From contig JAETXT010000007.1 in assembly GCA_019188255.1 (NCBI GenBank), positions 1,984,001 to 2,048,000 of the forward strand: 64,000 nt of DNA. The letters are read 5' to 3'. This document shows, piece after piece, positions 11,133 to 22,791 of this stretch (position 1 is the stretch's first letter; every line of letters starts with the position of its first letter). A program made the position numbers and the translations under genes. Below the pieces are notes generated by a model. The model ran no database searches. It worked only from the letters and a program-made list of their open reading frames with translations, and was not told the origin of the DNA. The DNA is from Verticillium longisporum. Its lineage: Eukaryota > Ascomycota > Sordariomycetes > Glomerellales > Plectosphaerellaceae.

Positions 11133-13877
11133 ATGGAGCGAGAAGAGTCGGCACCGGCCGAGCCGCAGCCTGGCAAGGTCGCCCGGTCGGCCGCTGCGTG
11201 AGTTTGGCCCCATGCCCCCGCCCGTGGCCCGAGATTCGGCTTGGCTTTGCATGAGGACTGCCCTGCCATGCGAGGACGTAATTGACGTATCCCAGGTGCC
11301 ATACATGCCGGAGCAAGAAGGTCAAGTGCTCGGGGAGCTATCCGTGTCGGTATTGCTCGAAGCGAAACCTCGAATGCCAGTTCCCAGGACACGGCAAACG
11401 AAAGTTGTTTTCCGTCTCGTGAGTTGTACCATGATTCCTGTATATGTCACTTTGTTCAGCTGCTGATTGTAGTAGGGATATACAGAATCTCGAAGATCGT
11501 CTGCATTTGTACGAACAACAGAGCGGCCAGCCGTCAGCCAAGGTAGCACGAGGTGAGCAGCCTCCCCGCGCGGTGTCCTGGCACCTCATCATGAGATGAT
11601 GCTCATTGACCATGCAGTCGCAAGATCCGAAAGCGAGGGCCATGTCGTTCTCTCGTCCACAGCATCTGTCACCAACGATGGCACCCGTCAACCGGAGACC
11701 CCCTCGCCTGCGTATGGCTTCCGGACCGAACCCAGCCGCCACGGCCGCACATCGAGTTATCCCATCAGCGCGTCACACACAACACCATCCGCCGACCCCA
11801 CAGGCGATGCCATCAGCTCCAGCTACGATCTGCGGACCGATGTGCGGAGTCTGCTCGCCTCGCGCCCGAGCCTGCCCTCACACCCAAGTCACGACGACCG
11901 CGGCTCCCTCCAGCCGGGCCGCCCGTCATCTCACCCGCACAGGACAATCCTCGACATGCTGCCGCCCGAATCAGACGCCGCGTTCCTCGTCGAGACGCTC
12001 CTCTCCTTTGTCGGGGTCTCGCAGCAATTCTTCGATCCTCGGGACGTGCTGGACCAGGTAGACCAGCTCTACGAGAACCCTGACAAGCTAAAGCAGGATT
12101 CGATCCTGCGCTTCTGCGAAACCATTCTCGTGCTAGCCGTGGGCATCCAGTTTGCAGTCAAGTCAACAGAGCGGAAGAAGAACCCCGGCATCGAGCTTTT
12201 TGACTTTGCCATGGGCTCTCTGCCGAGCGTGTCGACCTGGCGCGCTACGAGCACGCCGATCATGGGCATCCTCGGCCTGGCGGCTGTCTACCTGCAGAAC
12301 CTCGATCGGAAAGACGACGCATACTTTTACGTCAGTACAGCCCAAGGACCGGAATATCGCGCCCCCCCAAATCCAAACTAAAACGTAGCAGTCAAGCACA
12401 GCCTTGCGGCTGGCGATCTCCTGTCGCCTGCATAAGAAGGCCCATACGCGACGTCAGCTGCAGTCGGAATGGGTCAAGTCGAACAGACTCTGGTGGACGA
12501 TCTACATGCAAGACAGGTACATGGTCCGTCTCAAAACATGCCCGAAGAGAGAACTGATGATGGAGCGAAAGACGCCTAGCAGCAGCGACAGAAAGCCCTC
12601 TGGGCATCGAGGACGACGCGATCACGATCGAGGCGCCGTTCCCGTCATTCGGCTTCCAGTCGCCTGATGCCATCAACATCAATGTCAGCCTGGCTCGCGT
12701 CAGTGGCCAGATCTACTCAAGTATGCTGTCTTGTCCGAATGCGCTTCGTGGACATTCTGCTGACGAAACCCAGCAATCTATGGCTGCCACATGATTCGAC
12801 AGGACGCGTTCGTGATCCGCGTGCAGGCTGTGATGCGATCCCTCCACAAGATCGCCCGTAGCATGCCCTCCGAGTTCTCGCTGGACTTCGGGGCGCCTGT
12901 TCTGAAAGTGACCAGAACGGCAGCATCACTACACTTGATGCTCTACCAGGTCAGTCGTCTGGATGCAAGTCTGCGTAGGGACACGACTGACACTGGCGGC
13001 CGTTACAGCCCTTGATGTATGCCGCGCGGCCGCTGCTGCTCAGAGCGGCAAAGGGCGTCATCGGCCACCAGACGCAGAGCAGTGGTTTGGACGAGCCCCT
13101 GCTGCAGTCCCTCATCAAGCCGTGCCTGGCTGCTGCTCGTCGAAGCCTCATGATTCTGACGGCCATGCAGAACCAGGGCATCCTCGGTGCGTGACCAGAC
13201 AACTCCCTCTTCGGCATCTGGCTAACAACCCGTCAGCGATGTACGGCTTCTTCGACCTGGACGCCATCTTCTCCGCAGCCTTCAGCGTCATCCTCGACAG
13301 CGTCATGAACACGCACGCCAGGACAGCCAACTCGACCTGGCTCAACAGCGCGTGCCATCTGCTCCTCGTCATGGGGGAGTGCGGCAACGCCGCCGCTGCA
13401 TCACGCAGGGTCGAGATCCTGCGCATATGCGAGCACCTCTCGCTGCCCTTTGAGCCCGACGAGCACAACAGATCGATCCCGGGCGACGGCATCAAGGCCG
13501 CCGACGCAGCCAACCGCGTCGACGACGTCGCCGCCACGCTGACGTCCCTGCGCCAGGGGAACTTGCCTCCCTACAGCACGGCGCCGCCGTCCGCCGAGTT
13601 TTCCGGGGCGGCGCAGACGATCGGCATGGCCGGGCTCACGGACGACACGGTCAGTCCGTTTGCGCAGCTCGAGGACATGTTTGACATCCAGGCGTTCCTC
13701 GGATCGGACGAGCAGCCGAGCGGCGAGGCGCAGTTGTCGGAGCATGTGGCGGCGGCTGAGGGCGCGACGATCGATGATGGCGATTTCTCCTGGCTGTACC
13801 AAGATTCTGATTTCGCGTTGACGGGCGCGGACATGACGGACTGGGAAGTGTTTGGGCGGTATCTCAATCTTTCGTGA
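11133..13877 (+). CDS. Zn2Cys6 transcription factor with fungal_trans domain
   Basis: Nine exons were reconstructed: 11133-11197, 11296-11418, 11473-11552, 11618-12330, 12389-12516, 12572-12720, 12774-12949, 13009-13186 and 13237-13877. All phases agree, giving about 750 aa. The zinc cluster is spread over exons 1-2, with Cys at about 23, 26, 33, 39, 42 and 49 (spacing C2C6C5C2C6C). It is followed by a basic linker (GHGKRK) and a short coiled segment (NLEDRLHLYEQQ). The middle region has fungal_trans-type motifs: TALRLAIS, LWWTIYMQDRR and SPLGIEDDAITI. The intron 12517-12571 has a GTACAT donor and an AAG acceptor, chosen because it alone restores the conserved RRL-x5-SPLGI run. The intron 1 donor GTGAGT at 11198 is strong. 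A plain ORF scan sees only fragments and misses the DNA-binding domain. Target genes are unknown. It converges with the aldolase-family gene 46 bp downstream. Confidence 0.88.
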
Positions 13878-13923
13878 TGGCATCATTTCATTCAGGCCCC
13901 GGCAAATGGGCGGGTATCTCTGT

Positions 13924-14844
13924 CTACGCCTTTAGTATCTTTGTTTCTTCCAGCGCCACAACATCCTTGACTGCTGCGCTCATAAACTTGACCATCATGG
14001 ACATGTCGTGCTGGACCACGATCCACCGCACACCGTACACGTGGATGCACTTGTGGATAATGTCTGGGCGGTCGTAGATACCTGCTAGGGCGAGAAGTCG
14101 TCCGTGGCGCTTCGCAGCCTGCGAAATCTTGCGTATAGCATCGTCAAAGACAGGACTGTCCCACTTGCCAGGAATGCCGAGCTCAATAGACAGGTCGTTT
14201 GAGCCGACCATGATGACGTCCACGCCTTCAACAGAGGCAATATCGTCGATCCGGTCCACGGCTTCGGGGCTCTCGATCATGACAAACACCGAAGAAAGCG
14301 ACGCATTGCCGACTTCGATGACCTTGTCGACAGAAGCAGACTTGTAGCCGAAATGCGGTAGCGTGCCAGTAATGGATCTCTTGCCCAGCGGAGGGAATTT
14401 GCACGCTCTGACAGCTTCTTGGGCTTGCTCTGCTCTCGCATCAGTACTCTACGCAGTTCCTTCAACAAAGCGGGCCGTAGCATACCGGCAGTGTCAACGT
14501 GGGGAAAGATGACACCCTGAGCGCCGCCGTCGAGAACCCGTTGCACGAAACCTCGTCCGACATGGCCCGGCACCCGCACAAAGGGCGAGATGCCGGCCGT
14601 CATGGACGTGACGCAGAGCTCGCTAGCCGTGCCGAGGGAGAGGGTGGAGTGCTCGAGATCAATGAAGATGCCGTTGAAGCCGGCGTTTGCGACGAAGCGA
14701 GGGGTCTCGAGGGCTGTGAGGACTTTAATGCCGAAGACCTGAGCATGTCAGATGTCGTTCATAGGAGAAGAACTGTGTGTTACGTGCCTTGCAGACCTTG
14801 TCTTGGGCGGCGAGCTCATTGAGGCGATTTGGGTAGGCAGACAT
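13924..14844 (-). CDS. HpcH/HpaI aldolase / citrate lyase-family protein
   Basis: There are three minus-strand exons, 14844-14788, 14738-14486 and 14429-13924 (271 aa, phases consistent). The product resembles the class II HpcH/HpaI aldolases that cleave or form 2-keto acids, such as 4-hydroxy-2-oxo-acid aldolases; the substrate cannot be told from sequence. Visible family features are FIDLEHSTLS near residue 43, the VIFPHVDT block, and the expected metal-ligand Glu in FVMIESPEAV and Asp in VGSNDLS. Exon 1 (ending LAAQDKVCK) joins exon 2 (VFGIKVL) best through a GC-AG intron (AAG|GCACGT); a GT donor 9 bases earlier (GTCTGC) is the alternative and would drop VCK. It converges with the Zn2Cys6 gene, so the two could be coregulated, but no direct evidence shows this. 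Confidence 0.85.
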
Positions 14845-15410
14845 GATTGCGATATGTTCGAGACACACAACTGGGCGATAACAAGCCTTGTTTCCCAAAT
14901 GAACGAGGATAATGGTAAAGTTGTAAGCGAAGTTGATTGTCAGAATGCCAGTGGTCGTACATGACTCTGACTCTGGGGTCCATTCGGCATCTTTGGCGTC
15001 GGGGACGGATGCCGAGATGGCTTCGGTCGCTCACCCCGACGGTGGGCCTCCAAGACGAGTCCCATTCTTTTCGTCATATTCGCTTTATTCAGACACCGCG
15101 AGCAGATGATACAATTGACGTCGTCGGCTCTCGTCGAAACAAGTAGCAAAGACGACGGGATGAGGTTCATGAGAGTGGTACCTCTGGCGTCGAAGGTCTG
15201 TTGATGACCCCTGGACCGAAGTCCCTCAACCTGCATCAGCTGAACCCCCTGCCCTCCACAACAACCCCAGCACACATTGCGGCACGGGAGAATACCCCGC
15301 CCACCAGCAGCAGCATGAACACGCGAGAGCCGCATGTAAGATGCAGACGGAACGGAAACCTCTCACGTTAGGGGCCTCTATGAGGGCACGCGGCTCGTCT
15401 CTCGCCCACG
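14845..15410. other. Intergenic between divergent genes
   Basis: 566 bp between the divergent aldolase-family and HET genes, so it should hold both promoters. I see no coding motif and no long repeat. Confidence 0.55.
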
Positions 15411-17383
15411 ATGCGCCTCATATACGCCAAGACGTACGAGCTCCACGAATTCTTCGCTGGGGACGTGCCGCCCTACGCGATCCTGTCGCACACGTGGGCC
15501 GACGATGAGGTGACCTACCACGACATCAAGGCCATCACCAGCTGGACCAAGCCGAAGCAAGGGTTCCCCAAGATTCAGTGGGCGTGCCACGAAGCGACGG
15601 TCAAGGGCATCGACTATGTCTGGGTCGACACGTGCTGCATAGACAAGTCGAGCAGCGCCGAGCTCAGCGAGGCCATCAACTCGATGTACCAGTGGTATCG
15701 TGACGCGCAGGTCTGCTACGCCTACCTCGAGGACTTTCCGGCGCAGGAGAAGCCGGCCAAAGCAGTCGAACCGGGCCAGGTCAGAAAGGTGGACTACACC
15801 GTCTTCCGGCAGTGTCGCTGGTTCACGCGGGGCTGGACGCTGCAGGAGCTCCTGGCGCCGCCACTCGTCAAATTCTTCTCGTCCAACTGGGTGTCGATCG
15901 GCTCGATCGGCGTGGGCCGGTCCAAGGCGGCGAGCGCCAAGATCACGGACGCGCTGACGGGCGCGACAGGCATCGACGGTGCCTACCTCACGCACAGCCT
16001 CCCCTCGAGGACGCCAGCGTCGCGACCAAGATGTCGTGGGCGTCGCGGCGTACGTGTACGCGCGTCGAGGACACGGCCTACTGCCTGCTGGGCCTCTTCG
16101 GCATCAACCTGCCGCTGCTCTACGGCGAGGGCAAGCGGGCCTTTCAGCGGCTGCAGGAGGAGATTTGGCGCGAGACCGACGACCACTCGCTGCTCGCGTG
16201 GACCGTGGCGCCCGGCGACCCGCGCGCCTGGTCGCTCGGCAGCGTCTTTGCCGAGTCGCCGCTTGATTTCCGCTTCGCCGGCGCCATCGCCCGCACTGGC
16301 GATGAGCGCGGCGTGCCCTCGGCCATGACCAAGATGGGCCTCAAGCTCGACCTCGTCAGCGTGCCGCGGCCGCACCCCGAGACGTCGTTCCTTTTCGGCC
16401 AGCCGACGTACACGCTGCTGCCCAACTGCCGCCTCGGCGACCGTCGCCTTGCCGTGCTCGCGCTGCTGGACCTGCCGGACGGGCCGTTTGAGAGGCCCTA
16501 TACACTGTTCACGCGCATCGCGACGCCGTCCCAAGTTCGCGAGTCGCCGCCGGAGTGGGGCTCGGACACGTCTGATGGCATGCCGCGAGACGTGCATGAC
16601 GGGGCGGAACTCGACACGGTCATCGTGCGCAAGAACGTCACGGGCCGCCGCAAGGCCGTGCTGCACCTCGACCCGGGCCACGCCGAGGTCATGCTGCACG
16701 GCATGCTGCTCGACGAGTTCCACTTGAGCTCCCACTTCGACGCCCTCTATACATCGATACCGGTTCCTGCCAAGTACACTTACAAGGCCGCGCAGACCAT
16801 CGCTATCCAGGGCGGCAGCGACATGTGCCAGCCGCTGACGCACCTCGAGTGCCTGCTGGTGCCGAGGACCGACGTGGGCGGCGAGGGCAACACACGCGAG
16901 CTGATTGTGCTGAGCTGCGTCATTGGCATGCCTGGTGTCGGCGACCGTGCAGGGTGGAAGATTGCGCTGGCGTTCAGCCGATTTTATTTCGAGGATGGGT
17001 CGCATCAATTCTACAGTGGTGTTGATTCAGATACGGCAATGGCTTTGCCTGAAAAGTCACGAGAGGATTCAGGACCCGAGGCGCCGGATCTCTTCTTGAT
17101 GGACGTCACGCCTGAAGCCCCTTGCGATGGGATGGATCTTGAGGGCCTGGCCTTTCAACAGTTCCGACAAAGCCTGGCGGGACATTTCAGTCGCATACAG
17201 AAGAGGGCGGTCAGCATTCGAGGTCTGCTGACGACGGCGAGGATTGAAGTCAATGGTAAGGGCACGCTGGTGGCCAAGCTCTACCGAGATGGGGATCGGG
17301 GGGCTGAGACGCACACACCCGAGGGTCGGCATGGCTTCACGGTCCTCCTTTCGTTGGAGGGTCGAGGGGCGGCGGCTGCATGA
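15411..17383 (+). pseudogene. HET-domain protein gene with one frameshift
   Basis: The reading frame from 15411 (MRLIYAKTYELHEFF) carries the first HET blocks: YAILSHTW, VWVDTCCIDKSSSAELSEAI and CRWFTRGWTLQELLAP. At the CCCC run at 16001-16004 the frame breaks. The rest of the protein (LEDASVATKMSWASRRTCTR, YCLLGLFGINLPLLYGEG, then a long tail) continues in another frame to 17383. One extra C at that run would restore a continuous protein of about 657 aa. No GT-AG pair of realistic length bridges the break. It is either a consensus error in a C homopolymer or a recent single-base loss in an otherwise well-preserved gene. Role: non-self recognition by family, partner unknown. Confidence 0.8.
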
Positions 17384-17616
17384 CGGGGGGCCCATCGTTT
17401 TTGTGAGGTACCTAGATCGTGATGGGGATATCGATGTGCCACGAGAATCCCTGTTTGAACGACTGCCGAGGAACCAGGGCTCGCAATGCGAATTCTGAGG
17501 AGGCGAGAAGAAGAAGGAATAATGATACAGTCGTCCGATGCTATGATGGGCTTCGCAAGCCGGCAGCCGTACTCCTCCGTGGAAAGCCAGGTGATACCTG
17601 CACCGGCCTACTATTC

Positions 17617-18735
17617 TTAATTCAAACCAGTACACTTGAATTTGAGCAAATCCTTGGCGACGACTTCCTTCTCCATGGTTAGCAGCTTTGGCAGGTCCCA
17701 CATGGAGCTGACCCAGCGGCCGCCGAGCCAGTCACGCTTCTGGCTCGTCAGGAAGGGCAGTGAGTGGCCGATGAGCTCGGGTGTTTCTGTGAGCCGGACT
17801 GCCAGGCGTCAGCAACGCTCCGCAAGTCTTTTTTTTGAAGGGGGAGTTACACTTGTACTTCTCTGGCAGCTTGTCTGACAAGCCCGTCGACACGGCCCCT
17901 GGGTGGACCGAATACGCCAGCACGCCCTGGCAGGTCAGTCTCTGTACTTGTTTCTTCAGGGTCAATGAGGAAAACCGACCTGCGATGCATATTCGTCTTG
18001 CAAAAATTCGGTCAACCGCACGAGCGCAAATTTACTCAGTGAATACGCCCCGCTGCCGCCGCCGATGAAATGGGCCGCGATAGACGTCAGCGTCACGACG
18101 GTCCTGTCGCCGCCACCGCTGATCATGATGGGCACAAAGGCACGGCAGCAGCGATACGTGCCCCAGTAGTTGACGTCAAAGGTGCGAATGAGGTCCTCCT
18201 CGTCGGCTTCGAGCAGTTGCGCAAAGGAGGCCATGTAGCCGGCGTTGCAGACGAGTATGTCGAGGCGGCCAGCCCATGCTTCGTCGAGACGAGCGGCGGC
18301 AGCGCGCACGCTGGCGGCATCGGTGACATCCATCTCGAGGGCGAGGACTTCGGGGGCCGGCTGTGACTCCTCCTCGGCGGCGGCGAGCAGGAGGTCGGTT
18401 GTCGTGGTCAGGTCTGTGCGAGCAGCGAGGGCGATGCGCGTGGCACCAGCGCGGGCATAGCCGATGGCAATGGCGCGGCCGAGGCCTTGACTTGCGCCGG
18501 TAATGAGGACTGATTTCCCTGCGTGGGGGGAGTGGCGCGGGTGAATTTCTGGGTAGGCGTCATGGTGGATGTTGGGGCCGGTGAAGAGGTCGACTGGAGC
18601 GCAGGTTAGCTGGGGATGCTCGGTGTGCTTTGTGGTGGAGCATCTCGTTCAGACGTCACTGAGGTGTCGTCGAGATGGCTTACTCTGTCGCGGCGGCAGG
18701 CCCGAGGCGTCGGCTGGTATAATGCGAAGCGGCAT
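17617..18735 (-). CDS. Short-chain dehydrogenase/reductase
   Basis: There are four minus-strand exons: 18735-18684, 18593-17980, 17926-17851 and 17798-17617 (307 aa, all phases consistent). It is a classical SDR with a Rossmann nucleotide-binding motif TGASQGLG near residue 47, CNAGYM, and the catalytic block ending YSLSK (Tyr and Lys of YxxxK). The C-terminus carries HPGAVSTGLSDKLPEKYK, a common fungal SDR substrate-loop sequence, then GGRWVSSMWDLPKLL. The substrate is unknown. Introns: 18683-18594 (GTAAGC), 17979-17927 (GTCGGT), 17850-17799 (GTAACT). The final exon is only visible after splicing. The stop is the TAA at 17619-17617. Confidence 0.88.
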
Positions 18736-20264
18736 TTTTGACCGTTCGAGGGTTCGACGGATCGAACTGCTCTCTCTCTTCTTCTCTCTCTCTCTCTCTC
18801 TCTCTGTCTCTGTCTCAGGAGTACGGCTCAGGAGGTTGAGAGCGTTGGAAAGGCCATTTGTGAGGTCATGTCACGGCACGCTTGATCCAGAGCCAAGACG
18901 TGTACAGCCACAATCGTCTGCGTCGACCAGCCAATGATGATGCAGAGACCGGTTGGCCTAAGATGAGACGGCGCAATCGTACAAGGCGGACTTGTTCCGG
19001 AGAATTGGCCAAGGATCGGTTTGCCCTGATGATGTGCATTGTCTTGACAAGCTCTGGCCTGCATCGGCCGTCTTCACTGCATTTGCGTTTGGTGTTGTTG
19101 GGTGTTGGGCTTTTGCTGCCAGGAGGCCCCTGCCTCGCCGGGGGGGACGCGCTTGCTTTCCTTGGTGCCTGAACTACGACAAGCACCTGAGGCAGGTGCC
19201 GTGCACCTTGGGTACCCACACAGGCAAGTCGTCGGTCGCTCATACAACCCAAGAAGTACGCTATAACCATGGGCATAACCCAATGAAGCCTGCCAGGCCG
19301 TACTACCTGGTTGGAACATACCCCAAGTTCAAGGTACTTGTATGACCAACCGTTCATATGCTCTTCTCCGCGACATACCTTAGCTTACTATTCAGGCAGC
19401 ATGAACTTCAGGCAGGCTGAGATGCATTCTGCGCAAGGTACCTTAGTTAGCCTTTGCGTTCAAGGTACCTCAATTCAGTAGACCGCAGCAGGGCAGCATG
19501 CTGATTGGGACACCAAGGCCAGTTGTCTCTTCAAGCTTCACCCACCTCCGTCATGACGACTTATGTAGTCGTGCACAAACGACTGCTGGAACGCTCCTGC
19601 TCGAACAGTAGCCATGATCCGTATTGAGGCGGCTTGGCCATCTCTCTTGCTCGAATTGACGACTGCGCGAGTCACTGGCCATCAGGTGCTGACACCCACC
19701 CCCAGGCGGCTGGCTGATCGCTGTGTTCGCTTCAGAAGGTACCAGGCACTGGCGACTTCCTAGGAAGTCAGCCTTCTTTGGGTTTCCAAGCCACCAGAGC
19801 TCTTGCGGCACTCACGAGTCCCTGCACAGCAAAGGCTTTCCCCTCTCCTGCTTGTTTCGTCCAGCAACCCCGCTCATACCTTTCCAGGCAAACCGTCTTC
19901 ACGGGGCGCTTGACCTTCCACCACTTACACTTGGTCACCTTTCGTGTCAAAGAGCACAGCTATTCATCATCGGCAAACAACTCTTAACACACGTTGAAAT
20001 AAATATAAGGAATGATTCTGCTGTCTACTACACCTCTCCCTGCACAAGAAGGCAACAATAAAGTATTTGCGAAGCCCAAAACGAATAAGGCCAGTCAGAA
20101 ACGGAGGAATACCTGGGAGTGAGGTCGAGAACGACAAGGCTCGTCCGAGGTGTAGCCACAACCACCCTCGCCCAACCAATTCGTGTATCTTTCAAGATTC
20201 AAGACATAGCCGCCAGTGCTACCGATTGAAACTCGACGGCTGGCGAGGTTTGTCTAGCAACTCA
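18736..20264. other. Intergenic with TC microsatellite and GGTACC words
   Basis: No gene is supported. It contains a (TC)n microsatellite at about 18782-18806. A cluster of aaggtacct/ggtaccttag words sits at about 19200-19470, a palindrome that recurs elsewhere in the window (about 21915, 30540, 31826-31856). Open frames on both strands lack motifs. Confidence 0.5.
18782..18806. repeat. (TC)n microsatellite
   Basis: An uninterrupted run of about twelve TC dinucleotides, continuing as TCTG variants to about 18816. It lies 5' of the SDR gene start at 18735 and so could be in its promoter. Confidence 0.9.
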
Positions 20265-20985
20265 TCACTCTCTCTCCTGACGCAAGCTTCGCATGGTGAA
20301 TTGGTGAAGGCCAACCAGACCATCCATGCTCTTGACGGCGTGGACCAACTCCCCGAAAAGGGTGTTATGCTGGTCACCCGTCTGCGCGCCGAACAGAACC
20401 ATGAAGATGGTGCCGGTCTTTCCGCCAAGACCTCGCACCGGATAATCGTTCTCAAGGCCCCAGCCGTAGCCCCAAGGGATGTAGCCTGGGTCGTTGGTAT
20501 CGGCTTTTGATAGGAGACCCTTCACGTGCTGGGTTATCTTGTCTTTCTCGTCGGCTGAAATGTCTGAGGGGAAGTAGCTGGCAATGATTTGAGTGATCGG
20601 CGACCCGAGCACATCAGTCGACGGCAGGAGAGTAACGTGCTTGGTGAACTCCCCGTGGGTACAGACCTTAGGAATGTCCTTGACAGCCTCGGCCCCGTGG
20701 CTTCGACATGGTTAGCGCACTTTCTCAGTAACAGTGGGTGCGAAGGAGCCAAACGACATACGTCTTTGCAAAGTCGACGTGCTCCTGTACCGAGTTCCAG
20801 TCGAAAAACGCCCAGACCTTGGATGAGTCCTCCTTTTCGAGACCCCAGAAGATACGCTGCGGGCCGCCGGGCTTGGTGAGGACGGTCTTCCAAACGCCGG
20901 GGAGGATGGCGCCCTCCGGGGTGCTGGGATCCGTGATCGACAGGCCAGGCTTGACGCCCATGCAGCCGACTTCAGTGATGGCCAT
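20265..20985 (-). CDS. Conserved hypothetical protein
   Basis: Two minus-strand exons, 20985-20762 and 20700-20265 (219 aa). The intron 20761-20701 has a perfect GTATGT donor and a GCTAAC branch site but an AAG acceptor, the only nearby one that keeps the frame. It joins VQEHVDFAKT to HGAEAVKDIPK. The protein starts MAITEVGCMGVKPGL; an upstream in-frame Met at 21108 is less likely. The motif FWGLEKED..VWAFFDWNSVQEH resembles fungal dimeric alpha-beta barrel (antibiotic-biosynthesis-monooxygenase-like) proteins, in which Trp-containing strands pack in a ferredoxin-like fold. That assignment is tentative and no enzymatic role is claimed. No signal peptide or membrane segment is evident. Confidence 0.75.
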
Positions 20986-22791
20986 GTTGAAATGCAGAGT
21001 TGTCTTGATACTTTGGTTGTGCTTGCTTAAAGGCATACCGAATGTTTTCGTCGGGGAACCATGGGATCGCTTATATGCCGCCGGATTGAAAGGCTGCCTA
21101 GATTCCATGCGTCAATGTGAGCATGGCAACGCAATCGGATGACGATGCGCATATCTGACACAGGGTACATTGATAGCTAGGCAGACGTGCACGCTTCCAC
21201 ACCGGTGCTTGAGGCGCATCCTTTTCCATCGTTGGATAAAGTCGACAGGCTTTTTGTAAGTGACGTGAATAGGCAGCAGGTAAAATATGTCAAACTGGAT
21301 CAATTTGATGTCCTTTTAAGACCTTGCGGGGGACTTGCGGTCTCGAGCGGAAGTTTACGGTCGCCGAAATGTGTCATTCAAGACCTACACGCGAAAATGA
21401 TAGGCGTGCAAGACACGACCACAACTGCTTCTATTGGGCAGGGTCATTGAGGACACGACCAGCTCGGTATAGCTCATGGCACATTTTGATGGCGACATTC
21501 TCGGCGTCGAATGAGTGAACATGGCATTCGCACAGGGGCGTTGATGAGGTTGTGAGCAAGGTGTTGGGACAGCAAGAAGACTCGCGCGACATCTTCGCAA
21601 GCACCAACCCAACCCCGGCTGCCAACAAAATCTAGGGATCTATCCCTGCGGGCAGCCGATCGAACTGAGCGTCCATCCGAGAGCGCTGAGAAGTCTCTAT
21701 TGAAGAGCTCGACACACAGCCCCGCAAGCTCGAGTACTTCGACATGCGCCCCAGAAGTCGATCAAGAGAACAAACAGCTCTTAGCTGTGCATTCAGCGCT
21801 GCTAGACCAGAGCGTGGTGCAGGGTATGCAATCGAGGCATGTCGAACCGGGCGAACTCTGCCACTGTCAAGAGGGTGGTTGGCAATGAGGAATGGACAAG
21901 CAATACGTCCGTCGGTACCTAGGTAGCTTCAGAGGCGTGTAACGAACACTGCCCTTCTTCTTCTCGTCTGGACCTCTTACCGTAGAGATGTATAAATGAT
22001 GCTGCCGAAGCTCGTCATCTGATCTGCCGGTGAAATCTAGGGTCCCCCCGGCCTTGGGCCCTCAGTCATGACATCAAAGGCCCAAGATTGACGAGCGGCC
22101 AGCCGGACTGTCGAGGGGAGACCCGCACATCTCCGGGAAATACACCTGATTGACAAATCAGCTTCTCGGGTGTATACGATAAACGAAGACAAACCGAGCA
22201 GCAATGAACGGGGGCAGAAGTCCAGCTCTTCCGATGAAGACCAATCCCCATCACCTACCTTCCCGGGGTTTCGGGCGTCCGAAACTGCGAAACAACGGCC
22301 CACCTTTGCCGACTTGGACTACCCAATTCCTCGCCATCTCCGTCATCCACCATCTAGACGAATTGTGCACCACCAGCGTGAAGGGGCAATCTGCGATCTA
22401 GACGAATCTTGCATAGTCCGCCTGTCAGGGGTACGTCGATAATGATTGGCATGGCGCGCCTTGGCTTCCCTCAGCACTCTCACGGAATCCATCAGAGCCC
22501 CTGTTGGCCACCCATCCTCCCTCGACGTTACCTCTGACCAGAATCAACGAGGGCAGACCCACAACCATCCGTGAGCTTGTTTCTCCGTTATACGAAAGAT
22601 GCATCCGTGGTCCCATCAGAGGACGTGTGTTTAGATAGTACTATTGTTGTATTCTGCTACTCGATGTGATAAAATCCCCCGAGACGCCACAATAAGTCCT
22701 GCTTTTCTTGCCTTGATTTGAACATGAGCATTTAAGACGCCATCACAATACCTACCTGCCTGTGGAAAAAGACAGTTTAACCCCCACCGCC
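20986..22791. other. Intergenic, no gene seen
   Basis: 1.8 kb between the divergent hypothetical gene and the sterol reductase gene. It has only short overlapping open frames with no recognised motif. It presumably contains both promoters. Confidence 0.5.

Noticed and set aside
15983..17008. 341-codon minus-strand open frame
   Set aside because: Antisense shadow of the second HET gene; Arg/Ala/Val-rich, no family pattern.
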